A stretch of DNA of 64,000 bases from Opacimonas viscosa. Lineage in GTDB: Bacteria; Pseudomonadota; Gammaproteobacteria; Enterobacterales; Alteromonadaceae. The translations under genes were made by a program, and so were the position numbers. Location: positions 1 to 64,000 of the forward strand of contig NZ_JANATA010000010.1 in the NCBI RefSeq assembly GCF_024199005.1, given 5' to 3'. The notes under the pieces were generated by a model. It was not told the origin of the DNA and did no database searches. It worked only from the letters and a program-made list of their open reading frames with translations. This document shows, one piece after another, positions 10,328 through 20,563 of this stretch; the stretch's first letter is position 1; every line of letters begins with the position of its first letter.

Positions 10328-10366
10328 CTAAAATAATCCATAGTAAGCACCAACAGGAGTCGTGTC

Positions 10367-11833
10367 ATGAGTGGTGAGTTATTAATCAATGTTACCCCTT
10401 CAGAATCTCGAGTTGCGCTGATAGAAAATGGGATCCTCCAAGAGATCCATATTGAGAGAAATACCAAAAGAGGCTTAGTTGGCAATATTTATCGCGGTAA
10501 AGTATCTCGTGTATTACCTGGCATGCAAGCAGCTTTCGTCGATATCGGTTTTAGCAAGGCTGCTTTTTTGCACGCATCAGATATCGCTTATGTGCACACG
10601 ATGGTGCCACTGATTACCAATAATGATTTACCGAAAAAAGATATTCGTGAGTTAGTTCGAGAAGGCCAAGAAATCGTAGTCCAAGTCGTCAAAGATCCAT
10701 TAGGTACTAAAGGGGCTCGACTCACCACAGACATCACTATTCCATCTCGATATTTAGTATTTATGCCCTCTGTAGAACACGTTGGAGTCTCTCAACGGAT
10801 CGAGGACGAAGCAGAAAGAAAAAGATTAGCAGATTTGGTCCAACCCTTGTGTGATGAAGACGGTGGCTTTATTTTACGTACTGCAGCCGAAGGCGTGAAT
10901 GAACATGAATTAGTCCAAGATGCTCAATTTCTTAGGCGTTTGTGGAGCAAAATTCAAAGCCGTCTTAAAGCCAACAAAAATCATGTTTTATTCGAGGATC
11001 TCTCGCTTGCCCCTCGCGTCATCCGAGATTTTACAGGTACCGCTATAACCAAAGTACAAATTGACTCCAAACTCGCATTTAACGAACTCCTCGAGTTTAC
11101 CTCTGAGTACGTACCTGAACTGACTGACAAATTAGAGTATTACACGGGTGAACGTCCTATCTTTGATTTATATGACGTAGAGAATGAAGCCCAGCGAGTA
11201 TTGAAGCGTCGTGTAGATTTAAAATCTGGTGGTTACCTCATCATTGATCAAACTGAAGCTATGACAACCATCGATATCAACACCGGCGGTTTTGTCGGTC
11301 ATCGTAATCTCGAAGAAACCATCTTTAATACCAATATTGAGGCAACTCAAGCGATTGCACGGCAACTGCGTTTGCGTAATTTAGGCGGTATGATTTTGAT
11401 TGATTTTATTGACATGATTGAACCTGAACACCAAAAAAGAGTCTTACATTCATTGACCGTAGCCTGCAGTAAAGATCGCGCCAAGACCAATATTCACGGC
11501 TTCACCGCACTTGGGCTGATTGAAATGACCCGCAAGCGTACCCGGGAAAGTTTAGAGCATGTTTTATGTGAAGACTGCCCCGTTTGTGAAGGCAGAGGCT
11601 CGATTAAAACGGTCGAAACCATTTGCTTTGAAGTAATGCGAGAAATTGTCCGCGTCAACCGTGCTTATGACGCCGATAAATTTGTCGTTTACGCATCGCC
11701 GTTAGTTGCAGAAGCGCTAATGGGAGAAGAGTCACACTTATTAGCAGAAGTCGAAATGTTTGTCGCCAAGCAAATAAAGGTCCAAACTGAGCATTTGTAC
11801 AATCAAGACAAATTTGATGTGGTTATGATGTGA
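10367..11833 (+). CDS. rng: Ribonuclease G
   Basis: Endoribonuclease that matures the 5' end of 16S rRNA and degrades some mRNAs. 488 residues, as E. coli RNase G. An S1-like RNA-binding domain near the start (NIYRGKVSRVLPGMQAAFVDIGF), the RNase E/G catalytic core with DQTEAMTTIDINTGG and the metal-site segment GGMILIDFIDM, and the zinc-link motif CEDCPVC (about residues 400-406). A good ribosome site (AGGAG) precedes the ATG. Co-directional with mreD and probably co-transcribed. Confidence 0.97.
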   Translation: MSGELLINVTPSESRVALIENGILQEIHIERNTKRGLVGNIYRGKVSRVLPGMQAAFVDIGFSKAAFLHASDIAYVHTMVPLITNNDLPKKDIRELVREGQEIVVQVVKDPLGTKGARLTTDITIPSRYLVFMPSVEHVGVSQRIEDEAERKRLADLVQPLCDEDGGFILRTAAEGVNEHELVQDAQFLRRLWSKIQSRLKANKNHVLFEDLSLAPRVIRDFTGTAITKVQIDSKLAFNELLEFTSEYVPELTDKLEYYTGERPIFDLYDVENEAQRVLKRRVDLKSGGYLIIDQTEAMTTIDINTGGFVGHRNLEETIFNTNIEATQAIARQLRLRNLGGMILIDFIDMIEPEHQKRVLHSLTVACSKDRAKTNIHGFTALGLIEMTRKRTRESLEHVLCEDCPVCEGRGSIKTVETICFEVMREIVRVNRAYDADKFVVYASPLVAEALMGEESHLLAEVEMFVAKQIKVQTEHLYNQDKFDVVMM

Positions 11834-11889
11834 TATAATTTAAATGACGGTAGTTTTCTCTGCCGCTATTTTTTAGATAAAGGCAAAAA

Positions 11890-14800
11890 TTGAAACAACC
11901 GAATACTTTGACCAACAGGATAATTAGTAGCTTATGGCGTTTTTTAGCCATCAGTTTGTTGGTCGTGGCCGTTTTATTGTCAACTGTTCGTCTTGGTTTA
12001 CCCCACATTGATGAAGCCAATGACTACATTACTACATTTTTAGCCCAACGATTAAATGCCAATGTTTCTATTTCATCCATCTCAGCCGAATGGCAACAAG
12101 CCAGTCCTCAGCTAAAACTTAATCAGCTAGTGATTAGTGCCACTGACGGAACCGCAACTAACGTCAGGATTGATGAACTGTATGTTGATATCGATGTACT
12201 AGGTTCGATATTGAACCTGGCTTTTGTGACCAACAAATTTGAAGTGCTCGGTGCAGACATTGATATCCGTACAGATGAACAGGATGTAATAGACCGGGCC
12301 TTGGCTCCACAAACAGAGCAGACTAGTACGACACAGAGTCAGAACGATCCTTATTTAATTGGTGAATACAACGATAGTGAGCAGTCACCAACCTTATTTA
12401 TAGAAGCCCTAAAGGATCTTGCACTAAACAAGCTTACCTACTTTTCTGTGATTGATTCTCGAGTCGCAATTAATAATCAACAACAAACCCATGAGATCCA
12501 TATTCAACAACTCAGTTGGTTGAACCAGGGACAACAACACAAAGGGAAAGGTTTTGTTTCCTTAGAAAATAAACCAGACAATATTGCTTCAATTGCAGTT
12601 GATCTGACCGGTGATGAAGACGAATTACAAGGCCAGATATATCTCCAAACAGACAATATAGCTCTGGCATCTTTAACCCAAAACCTACTACCAGATACAC
12701 TGTCAATAACAGAAAGCAATATCGATGGACAATTATGGGTTCATGTAGAAAATTCGCACATAAGTCACATAATCGGCAAGATCAACCCTAGTAAAGTCCT
12801 CCTACAGAACGCAACTAACGATAGTTTGTTATTGGGACTGACTCAGCTCAACTTTTTTGCTGAACCACACCATTCAGGTTGGCTATTTAACGCTAATGAT
12901 ATCGCGTTAAATATTGCCGATAAACCACTATCCTTGGCATTAGTGGGTAGTGTCAATCAGCACGGCAGTATCGATATACAGCTTACTGACACGATGAACA
13001 TCGGGCTGTTAAATGACCTAATCCAATTCACTTCTACGCCAGAATCTGATCTACAAAATTCTTTAGTCATTGCGGCACCAGAGGCGTCTTTGACGAATTT
13101 AACAGCACACATAGCAGCACATGAGTGGTTCCTCAAAGCGCAGCTACTCGCCATTGATTTTGCAGAAACTGCGGTACCTGGCATACAAGATGCCGCTTTA
13201 AATGTAACGATACATGGCGCTAATAACAGGATCTCTGCTTTCGCAGATACTCAATTCAACGACAGTGTACTCATCACAGAAGCGTTAATCGGACAAAACT
13301 TGACGGCTGTCAGTGGCAATATTCAGACTTATATCACTATCGAAGACGGCGTACTCGAAGCCTTACATACTGAGGCTGATGTGACCTCTAATCTGACAGA
13401 TATCGAACTCGTAGTGAAATATTTACCCCAGATGGAACAAAGCTTATCTCTAGTTAGTTCGATCAACCCTGAGCATGTAACACATTTGACGCAATTGTTA
13501 CCCAAAAAATATCTCGGGCAAAATACCTATCAATACTTACAATCGGCTTTAGCAACATCAGCACAACCAGGTAGAGTTACCCAAGCCGATATATTATGGC
13601 ATGGCAGTCCCAGCGAATTCCCGTACTCAGATAACGATGGGGTATTTCAAGCCAAAGTGAACGTTGTGGATACCCACTTTCTATTTGCACAAGGCTGGCC
13701 GAGCTTAACAGAACTGTCTTTGGAGCTATTTTTTGAAAACGCAGATCTGATGATGACAGCTCCGTCTGCGCAACTTATGGATGTGCGTGTTGACGAGTTA
13801 GTTGCGACCATTCCTGGGCTTTCAGGCGATAGTTTACTGACCATTAAGGCAAGTGCGGAAGGTACTGGATATGCCCTATCAGAAGTGATGAAAAACTCAA
13901 ACCTACAAGACTCTTTGGGTAAATTACTGACTGAAAATATCATTATTTCTAATGAATTATCCGCTAATTTAGAGCTACAAATCCCTTTTTATGATGCGCC
14001 AATCGTAACCAAGGGAAGGGTTGAGCTCCCCAATAATTACATTGTTTTCAACGATATTGATACAACATTAAGCCAGACTACAGGTGCGATTACTTTTGTT
14101 GATGATACGGTCACAATCAGCGATTTACGAGCGAATCTCTTGTCACAACCCATTATTATTGATGCCAAAACGCAACGTCAAGACGACGCCTACGCAGTAG
14201 CAATCAGTCTAAATGGCGATTGGGATAGTGCAGCATTGATAGCCCAGCTGTCACCAACATACACCGCAGCGATTGAGGGTGCTGTTGCTTGGGAAGCGGA
14301 CATTGATTTAGCTTTTTTAGCAGAGGGGTTTAATTATGATTTTTCCGTCACCTCAAACTTAAACGGCACACAAGTCAGCTTAGCGGCCCCGTTTAACAAA
14401 GCAAAAAATGAAAATACCCCCTTAGTTGTCCTAGGCAATGGCGATGAGAAAAACCTCAACCTGCAAGCGCAAATCGGTTCTGATATTAAGTTTGAAGGTG
14501 TCTTACCATATAGCGAAGGTCAATTTTCTAGAGCGCATTTAGCTTTGGGTGACTCAGATTTTTCAGGACTTGGGGTCGGTTTTAGTATTTCAGCAAACCT
14601 GCCAGAAATGTATGTGAATGAGTGGTATGAAACACTCGACATGTTGCTTAGCGGTATACAAAAACCGATTCAAAACAAAGGTTTATTTAATCAACCAGAA
14701 CGCATTTTTATCGATACCGAAGCTTTGCATTTTGCCGGTCAGACGATACATAATGTCCAAGCAGTAGCGAAACAAGCAGATAACAATTGGCAAATTGATA

Positions 14801-15969
14801 TCAATGCTGAAGAAGCACGGGGCAACGTTAAATTGTTTAATGACTGGTTACGTAACGGCATTGATATCACTGCTGATTTTATCAACCTTGATACTGTTAA
14901 CTCCCCTGAGGATGAACAGTTAACCGAGGTTAACTTAGATATCCTGCGTAACTTACCCCCCATATCTTTTACTTGTGGTGCCTGTCAAATTCTGGGTAAA
15001 GACCTCGGAGAAATAAACTTAAGCGCCAAACCCACTGCTTCGGGTATGATCTTAGAGGAAATCTCGTTTAAAAACTCTCAAGGCATGTTACAAACCACTG
15101 GAGAGTGGTTATTTCCGACCCAGTCACCGATGGATTCGTCAACTAACGTAGCCGTCAGTGATATTGTTTCAGAGCGTTCTAACACGAACGCTCCAGCTTC
15201 TAAACATCATGATGACAAAAGCATACTTGGCTCAACTAGACTTGAAGGGACACTCACAAGTAAAGATTTTGGTCGTTTTTTAAATGACTTTGGCTTAGAA
15301 ACAGGAATGCGTGACTCAGCTGCTAACTTCGAGTTTACTGTCAATTGGCAAGCCGCACCCTATGCGTTTAACTTTGATACTTTGAACGGGGCGGTTGATT
15401 GGCGTTTAGATGACGGTTATCTCACAGAAATTAGCGACCAAGGTTCCCGTATATTTACGGTCCTATCTTTAGATTCACTGATCAGAAAATTAAGTCTCGA
15501 TTTTCGCGATGTCTTTGCCAAAGGGTTCTTTTATGAACAAATTACAGGCACGCTAGTCTTGGAAAATGGCGTTGCGATTACCAATGATACGGTAGTTGAT
15601 GGTGGTGCCGGAGAGATTGAGATCGCGGGTTACTCCGACTTGGTTAACCAAGAGCTGAATTACAATATGGCTTTTGCACCAAATGTTACGGGAAACCTAC
15701 CGGCCCTAGTGTACTTTATGGTAAATCCTCCCACCGCTTTAGCAGCATTAGCGGTGAATGAGGTACTCACCTCAGCTAAAGTATTTTCCAATGTTGAATA
15801 TTCTGTGAGTGGGACATTTGCTGAACCGGTCATTACTGAGCTTGGTAGAAAAAGCGCTGAAATTCAACTCCCTGCTCGCCTACAACCAAGTTTGCCGGAA
15901 GAATCAGCACCTTTAACAGAATTAGACAAGCAAGGGATCCCTATACTGCTCCCCCCACCCAATAGTTAG
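11890..15969 (+). CDS. yhdP: AsmA-like envelope protein YhdP
   Basis: A 1359-residue inner-membrane-anchored, periplasm-spanning protein of the AsmA/TamB class. In E. coli, YhdP with TamB and YdbH carries phospholipid to the outer membrane. One N-terminal transmembrane helix (about 17-36), then a very long beta-rich region and a conserved C-terminus (YNMAFAPNVTGNLPALVYFMVNPPTALAAL). The start is TTG with TAAAGG seven bases upstream; no ATG lies near. It follows rng after 56 bases. A 241-base gap to tldD holds only a short dyad (16037-16054), with no visible gene. Confidence 0.93.
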   Translation: MKQPNTLTNRIISSLWRFLAISLLVVAVLLSTVRLGLPHIDEANDYITTFLAQRLNANVSISSISAEWQQASPQLKLNQLVISATDGTATNVRIDELYVDIDVLGSILNLAFVTNKFEVLGADIDIRTDEQDVIDRALAPQTEQTSTTQSQNDPYLIGEYNDSEQSPTLFIEALKDLALNKLTYFSVIDSRVAINNQQQTHEIHIQQLSWLNQGQQHKGKGFVSLENKPDNIASIAVDLTGDEDELQGQIYLQTDNIALASLTQNLLPDTLSITESNIDGQLWVHVENSHISHIIGKINPSKVLLQNATNDSLLLGLTQLNFFAEPHHSGWLFNANDIALNIADKPLSLALVGSVNQHGSIDIQLTDTMNIGLLNDLIQFTSTPESDLQNSLVIAAPEASLTNLTAHIAAHEWFLKAQLLAIDFAETAVPGIQDAALNVTIHGANNRISAFADTQFNDSVLITEALIGQNLTAVSGNIQTYITIEDGVLEALHTEADVTSNLTDIELVVKYLPQMEQSLSLVSSINPEHVTHLTQLLPKKYLGQNTYQYLQSALATSAQPGRVTQADILWHGSPSEFPYSDNDGVFQAKVNVVDTHFLFAQGWPSLTELSLELFFENADLMMTAPSAQLMDVRVDELVATIPGLSGDSLLTIKASAEGTGYALSEVMKNSNLQDSLGKLLTENIIISNELSANLELQIPFYDAPIVTKGRVELPNNYIVFNDIDTTLSQTTGAITFVDDTVTISDLRANLLSQPIIIDAKTQRQDDAYAVAISLNGDWDSAALIAQLSPTYTAAIEGAVAWEADIDLAFLAEGFNYDFSVTSNLNGTQVSLAAPFNKAKNENTPLVVLGNGDEKNLNLQAQIGSDIKFEGVLPYSEGQFSRAHLALGDSDFSGLGVGFSISANLPEMYVNEWYETLDMLLSGIQKPIQNKGLFNQPERIFIDTEALHFAGQTIHNVQAVAKQADNNWQIDINAEEARGNVKLFNDWLRNGIDITADFINLDTVNSPEDEQLTEVNLDILRNLPPISFTCGACQILGKDLGEINLSAKPTASGMILEEISFKNSQGMLQTTGEWLFPTQSPMDSSTNVAVSDIVSERSNTNAPASKHHDDKSILGSTRLEGTLTSKDFGRFLNDFGLETGMRDSAANFEFTVNWQAAPYAFNFDTLNGAVDWRLDDGYLTEISDQGSRIFTVLSLDSLIRKLSLDFRDVFAKGFFYEQITGTLVLENGVAITNDTVVDGGAGEIEIAGYSDLVNQELNYNMAFAPNVTGNLPALVYFMVNPPTALAALAVNEVLTSAKVFSNVEYSVSGTFAEPVITELGRKSAEIQLPARLQPSLPEESAPLTELDKQGIPILLPPPNS

Positions 15970-16210
15970 TCGTCCTAAAGACACCTATATTTTTTCAAAC
16001 TCTGCTTTTAGTATAGAGTAATATATACTCATTGCATGTCAGGAATTGCTGACAAAAAATGCTGCCTAGTGATTGCTCTGTGTTCTTTCGTGACAATCCC
16101 CTGAGTTCCTGCTAATTTAATGGTATGAGACCAAAATTGTCAGCGCACTATGCATATAGCGACGGCTATTCTCACCACTTGCTATATCACGTGTATTTTT
16201 AGGAGAGATT

Positions 16211-17659
16211 GTGACCGATTCGGTACAAACAAATTTATTAGACGCATCAGACATTTCTATTCAGCAAATTAATAACACGCTGGGTGTTTTGACCCAACAT
16301 GATATCGACTTTGCAGACTTATACTTCCAATCATCACAACATGAAGCCTGGGTATTAGAAGACGGTATTATTAAAAATGGTAGTTATAATATCGAACGAG
16401 GCGTGGGTGTCAGAGCTATCAGTGGCGAAAAAACAGGGTTTGCATACTCCGATGATATCAATGCAACAGCCCTTTTAGACGCCGCCAAAGCCGCTCGCAG
16501 TATTGCTGATCATACTGATGTAACGACGCCTATCGTGAAGCCATTTAAAACCGTGCAAAATGACATGAAATACATGGCAAACAACCCGTTATTAGCGATG
16601 GCTGAAGCCGAAAAGATTGCTATTTTAAAAGCCACTGATAGCTACATCCGAGGACAAGCACCTAATGCGTCACAAGTGTCAGTTAGCTTAACGGGTGTGT
16701 ATGAAGAAATCATGGTTATTGGGACAGATGGTACTTGGGCAACCGATATCCGACCATTGATTCGTCTTAACTGCTCAGTCTTGCTTGAAGAAGGTGAACG
16801 TCGAGAACGTGGTGGAGCTGGTGCTGGCGGACGTTACGCTTACAGTTTTTTCCAAAGTGACGTAAACGGTATTCCTTTTTATCAAAGTTTAGCTGATGAG
16901 GCTCTGCACATGGCAAGAGTCAACATGGAAGCCGTTGCTGCACCAGCTGGTAATATGCCGGTTGTACTCGGTGCAGGTTGGCCTGGTGTGTTATTACATG
17001 AAGCTGTCGGTCATGGTCTAGAAGGTGATTTTAACCGCAAGGGAGCATCTACTTTTTCTGGTCGTATAGGTGAACAAGTTGCTGCTAAAGGTGTCACCGT
17101 GGTTGATGACGGCACTATGGCAGACCGTCGTGGTTCATTGACCATTGATGATGAAGGAACACCAAGTCAGTACAATGTCCTCATCGAGGACGGTATTCTC
17201 AAAGGTTATATGCAAGACAAACACAATGCGGCATTGATGGGCGTAGCACCTACAGGTAATGGTCGACGAGAATCATATTCCCATTTGCCCATGCCACGGA
17301 TGACAAATACCTATATGTTAAATGGTGAACATAGCCAAGAAGAAATGTTTGCTTCAATTAAACAAGGGGTTTATGCACCAAATTTTGGTGGTGGCCAAGT
17401 GGATATTACATCGGGTAAGTTCGTTTTTTCTACCTCAGAGGCTTATCTCATCGAAGACGGTAAAGTCACGACACCAATCAAAGGGGCAACGTTGATCGGA
17501 AATGGACCTGAAGTTATGGGAAAAATATCCATGATAGGCAACGACCTAGCACTCGACCGTGGTGTTGGTGTATGTGGTAAAGATGGACAAAGCCTCCCTG
17601 TCGGTGTTGGTCAACCGTCTTTAAAAGTAGATGAAATTACTGTGGGTGGAACCGCTTAA
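16211..17659 (+). CDS. tldD: Metalloprotease subunit TldD
   Basis: Catalytic subunit of the TldD/TldE (PmbA) heterodimeric metalloprotease, which in E. coli degrades CcdA and matures microcin B17. 482 residues. The zinc motif [11 protein letters not shown] is present (HExxxH at 263-268), and the C-terminal Gly-rich part ([17 protein letters not shown]) fits the family. The start is GTG at 16211 with AGGAG five bases upstream. Its partner pmbA lies 634 bases downstream beyond darP. Confidence 0.97.
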   Translation: MTDSVQTNLLDASDISIQQINNTLGVLTQHDIDFADLYFQSSQHEAWVLEDGIIKNGSYNIERGVGVRAISGEKTGFAYSDDINATALLDAAKAARSIADHTDVTTPIVKPFKTVQNDMKYMANNPLLAMAEAEKIAILKATDSYIRGQAPNASQVSVSLTGVYEEIMVIGTDGTWATDIRPLIRLNCSVLLEEGERRERGGAGAGGRYAYSFFQSDVNGIPFYQSLADEALHMARVNMEAVAAPAGNMPVVLGAGWPGVLLHEAVGHGLEGDFNRKGASTFSGRIGEQVAAKGVTVVDDGTMADRRGSLTIDDEGTPSQYNVLIEDGILKGYMQDKHNAALMGVAPTGNGRRESYSHLPMPRMTNTYMLNGEHSQEEMFASIKQGVYAPNFGGGQVDITSGKFVFSTSEAYLIEDGKVTTPIKGATLIGNGPEVMGKISMIGNDLALDRGVGVCGKDGQSLPVGVGQPSLKVDEITVGGTA

Positions 17660-17676
17660 CTAGATAAAGTATGCAA

Positions 17677-17704
17677 CGCCACTTTACACAATATCAAAGT
17701 GGCG
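17677..17704. terminator. Hairpin between convergent tldD and darP
   Basis: Perfect 9-bp arms, CGCCACTTT (17677-17685) and AAAGTGGCG (17696-17704), with a 10-base loop between the two stop codons. There is no T run on either strand, so it may be a weak bidirectional terminator or an mRNA 3'-end stabiliser. Confidence 0.55.
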
Positions 17705-17710
17705 GAGATA

Positions 17711-18223
17711 TTAGAGTGTTTCTTCACGCAAATACTGAAATAACTCACGATACGCTTTAGGCGGTTTATTTTGGGCTGTTTCTTTATTTGCTTGACGCAC
17801 TAACTGACGTAGGCGTTGACGGTCTAGCTGAGGATGCTCATCTAATAACGCTTGAATCGCATCGTCACCCCCTTTGATCAGATTATCACGGGTGTGTTCT
17901 AAAGCATGAAACGCAGCATTGGATTGTTTTGTTTTTGCTTGTAAAACTTCCAAGGCATTGGCGATAGCAGCAGTGTCGCGCTGACGTAAAAGTTTAGCAA
18001 TAAATTGTAGTTGACGGCGATAACCGTCTTTTTTCTTGTTGATGCGATGGGCAAGTTCAATGGAATCCATTAACTCTTCATCAATAGGAAATTTTTTTAA
18101 GGTAGCAGGCGTAAGCTCGACAATCTGTCGACCGAGCTGAAATAGTGCATCTGCTTCTCTTTTTAATTGGGTTTTACTGACGTACTCAGGTTCGTCGTCA
18201 GGAATATCTTCAAAATGTGACAT
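17711..18223 (-). CDS. darP: Ribosome biogenesis factor DarP (YjgA)
   Basis: A 170-residue, highly charged, mostly helical protein that binds late pre-50S particles near the peptidyl-transferase centre and promotes their maturation. Family-typical features: acidic N-terminus, then SKTQLKREADALFQLG and the C-terminal AYRELFQYLRE. It is divergent from pmbA with a 69-base gap, the same yjgA-pmbA neighbourhood as in E. coli. Confidence 0.95.
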   Translation of the reverse strand: MSHFEDIPDDEPEYVSKTQLKREADALFQLGRQIVELTPATLKKFPIDEELMDSIELAHRINKKKDGYRRQLQFIAKLLRQRDTAAIANALEVLQAKTKQSNAAFHALEHTRDNLIKGGDDAIQALLDEHPQLDRQRLRQLVRQANKETAQNKPPKAYRELFQYLREETL

Positions 18224-18292
18224 AATTATTCATCGTAGTTTTACTGCTACCTATTGTAGCAAGATTACGTAACACATGGACAAAAATCTTAT

Positions 18293-19624
18293 ATGCAAAT
18301 GAAACAACAACTTCAAGACATCCAAGATGCAGTGGCTGAAGTCCTTGCTTTAGCAAAAGCAAAAGGCGCAACCGAAGCAGAAGCAAGCATGTCAAAAGTG
18401 CAAGGAATTGCGGTATCCGCTCGGATGCAAGAAGTCGAAACCGTAGAGTTTACCAACGACGGTGGTTTAGGTATTTCCCTTTATGTAGGCAATAAAAAAG
18501 GCTCTGCATCAACGGCTGATCTGAGTCATGCCGCACTGGAACTCACAGTGAGTAAAGCGATCGAAATTGCTAAATATACCGAAGAAGACCCGTGTAACGG
18601 GATTGCGGATAAAGCACTTTTGGCCACAGATATCCCTGACTGCGATTTGTATCACCCGGAAGAGCTAGATACACAAGCAGGATTAGCTTTGGCATTGGCA
18701 GCAGAAAAATATGCACTCGATGCTGATACTAGAGTTACCAATTCAGATGGCGCTTCTTACAATGCCAACATCGGTTGTCGAGTCTATGGTAATTCACATG
18801 GTTTTCTGGCTGGTTACCCATCGAGTAGATATTCTTTGAGCTGTGTGGTCATTGGCCAAGATGGCGATGATATGCAACGCGACTATGCTTACACAGTAGA
18901 TCGTAAAGCAAACCGTTTACTCAGTGCTGAATCGATTGGGAAAGAAGCGGCTGCACAGGCGGTAGCGAGATTAGGCGCAGAAAAAGTCAATACAGGTAAA
19001 TACCCCGTTATATTTGATAAGCAAATTGCGAGTTCTATTTTTGGGCATTTGGTATCAGCAATAAGCGGTGGGAGTTTATACCGTAAATCATCTTTTTTAT
19101 TAAATAGTATCGATACCCAAATTTTGCCCCACTGGCTAACCATCCAAGAACAACCTCATTTACCCCAAGCATTGGCATCGACACCATTCGATCATGAAGG
19201 CGTCGCAACAATAGACCGCACGATTGTTGAGCAAGGTATTCTAGGTTTATATCTAATGACCACTTATTCTGGCCGTAAAATGGGCCTCCCTTCCACCGGC
19301 CATGCCGGAGGCGTGCATAATTGGCAAGTTTCTACGACTCATACAGACCAAGCAGCATTACTTAAGGAAATGGGTACAGGAGTGCTCGTAACGGAATTAA
19401 TGGGACAAGGAGTAAACGGTGTGACTGGAGATTATTCTCGCGGTGCTGCTGGTTATTGGGTAGAGAATGGCGTGATTCAATACCCTATCAGTGAGTTCAC
19501 CATTGCTAGTAATCTCAAAGACATGTTTATGAATATAGTCGGGATCAGTGCCGATATAGAGACTCGTGGCAGTGTATTTACGGGTTCTTTATTAATCTCT
19601 GAAATGCAAATAGCCGGCGAATAA
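18293..19624 (+). CDS. pmbA: Metalloprotease accessory subunit PmbA (TldE)
   Basis: Non-catalytic partner of TldD, 443 residues. It aligns along its length with E. coli PmbA: GISVSTR-like GIAVSARMQEVETVEF, YGNSHGFLAGYPSSRYSLSCVVI, STGHAGGVHNW, GTGVLVTELMGQGVNGVTGDYSRGAAG. It lacks an HExxxH zinc motif, as expected. Starts at 18293 and 18299 are both possible. It ends 67 bases from the convergent rsmJ. Confidence 0.97.
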   Translation: MQMKQQLQDIQDAVAEVLALAKAKGATEAEASMSKVQGIAVSARMQEVETVEFTNDGGLGISLYVGNKKGSASTADLSHAALELTVSKAIEIAKYTEEDPCNGIADKALLATDIPDCDLYHPEELDTQAGLALALAAEKYALDADTRVTNSDGASYNANIGCRVYGNSHGFLAGYPSSRYSLSCVVIGQDGDDMQRDYAYTVDRKANRLLSAESIGKEAAAQAVARLGAEKVNTGKYPVIFDKQIASSIFGHLVSAISGGSLYRKSSFLLNSIDTQILPHWLTIQEQPHLPQALASTPFDHEGVATIDRTIVEQGILGLYLMTTYSGRKMGLPSTGHAGGVHNWQVSTTHTDQAALLKEMGTGVLVTELMGQGVNGVTGDYSRGAAGYWVENGVIQYPISEFTIASNLKDMFMNIVGISADIETRGSVFTGSLLISEMQIAGE

Positions 19625-19690
19625 CCGGCTCTTGCGGCATCGCCAAAATACATAATCGGTGTATGCTTAACGAGGTGATATTTAACGCAC

Positions 19691-20563
19691 TTATTTATGG
19701 CAAATATACACATCAAAACGATGTTTTTTGCCTTTAATTTGCATACTTGGCGGTTTACCTGCTAAGAAATCAGCGTAATTAGGGCGCTTTACTACCACGC
19801 GTTGTTTAGCTAAGTCTAGCGCAGGGGTGAGTAGATCATCTGCGTCGTCATCAAAGCCTAAAAGCGTTTGAAACATTTTCATGGGTTTTTTCACTGCCGC
19901 TGATTTCTTCTTATGAGGGAACATCGGATCTAAATACACCACATCAGGCACACCTAATTGCACCTGTTCAGCACCGTTATTACCATCTGACCACGTTTTC
20001 AAAATATGACCTGCGTTGCCACATAGCAGATGTAAGCGCTCACTTAATTCATTGTACTCAGGATTTTCAGCCAAACGTTGTAAACCATCTTGGAGCAAGG
20101 CACACACCACATTAGTCCGCTCCAACATAGTTACATTACAACCTACCGCGGCTAAAATAAAACTATCTGTACCTAAACCCGCTGTAGCATCAACTACATG
20201 TAAGGAATCTTTGCCTTTGATGCCTACTGCTTTGGCAATCGCTTCATTACGACCGCCACCCTTCTCTTTGCGATAAGCTAATGCTGATGAAGTAAAATCA
20301 ACTTGTAATGGCAGCATTTTAGGATCGTTAGTATCACTAAGACCTAAACCGTCTTCACTCATGGTCAGCACAAAACCAGGCTCGGGGATCTCAGCGTACT
20401 GTGTCTTCACCTGAAGACTAAATTCTTCCGCACACGCTTCTACTTTTGCAACATAAGTAGGTTTATATTCATTTGGCATTACGGCACTAACACGAATGGG
20501 AAAGCCACCACTGTCTTGTTGTAAATAGCGCATAGTATTTTTGGCGAATCCGGTTTTATGCAT
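19691..20563 (-). CDS. rsmJ: 16S rRNA m2G1516 methyltransferase RsmJ
   Basis: SAM-dependent methyltransferase for G1516 of 16S rRNA. 290 residues, about 40 more than E. coli RsmJ, the extra being N-terminal. Motifs: FGGGR-like KGGGRNEAIAKAVG, VDATAGLGTDSFILA (SAM loop), YLDPMFPHKKKSA (catalytic loop) and KRVVVKRPNYADFL. The start overlaps the recG stop by 8 bases; an internal ATG at residue 11 is an alternative. Last gene of the minus-strand spoT/recG cluster. Confidence 0.94.
   Translation of the reverse strand: MHKTGFAKNTMRYLQQDSGGFPIRVSAVMPNEYKPTYVAKVEACAEEFSLQVKTQYAEIPEPGFVLTMSEDGLGLSDTNDPKMLPLQVDFTSSALAYRKEKGGGRNEAIAKAVGIKGKDSLHVVDATAGLGTDSFILAAVGCNVTMLERTNVVCALLQDGLQRLAENPEYNELSERLHLLCGNAGHILKTWSDGNNGAEQVQLGVPDVVYLDPMFPHKKKSAAVKKPMKMFQTLLGFDDDADDLLTPALDLAKQRVVVKRPNYADFLAGKPPSMQIKGKKHRFDVYICHK

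Noticed and set aside
16037-16054. TGTCAG/CTGACA dyad upstream of tldD
   Set aside because: Six-base arms are common by chance, and no promoter or T run is attached.
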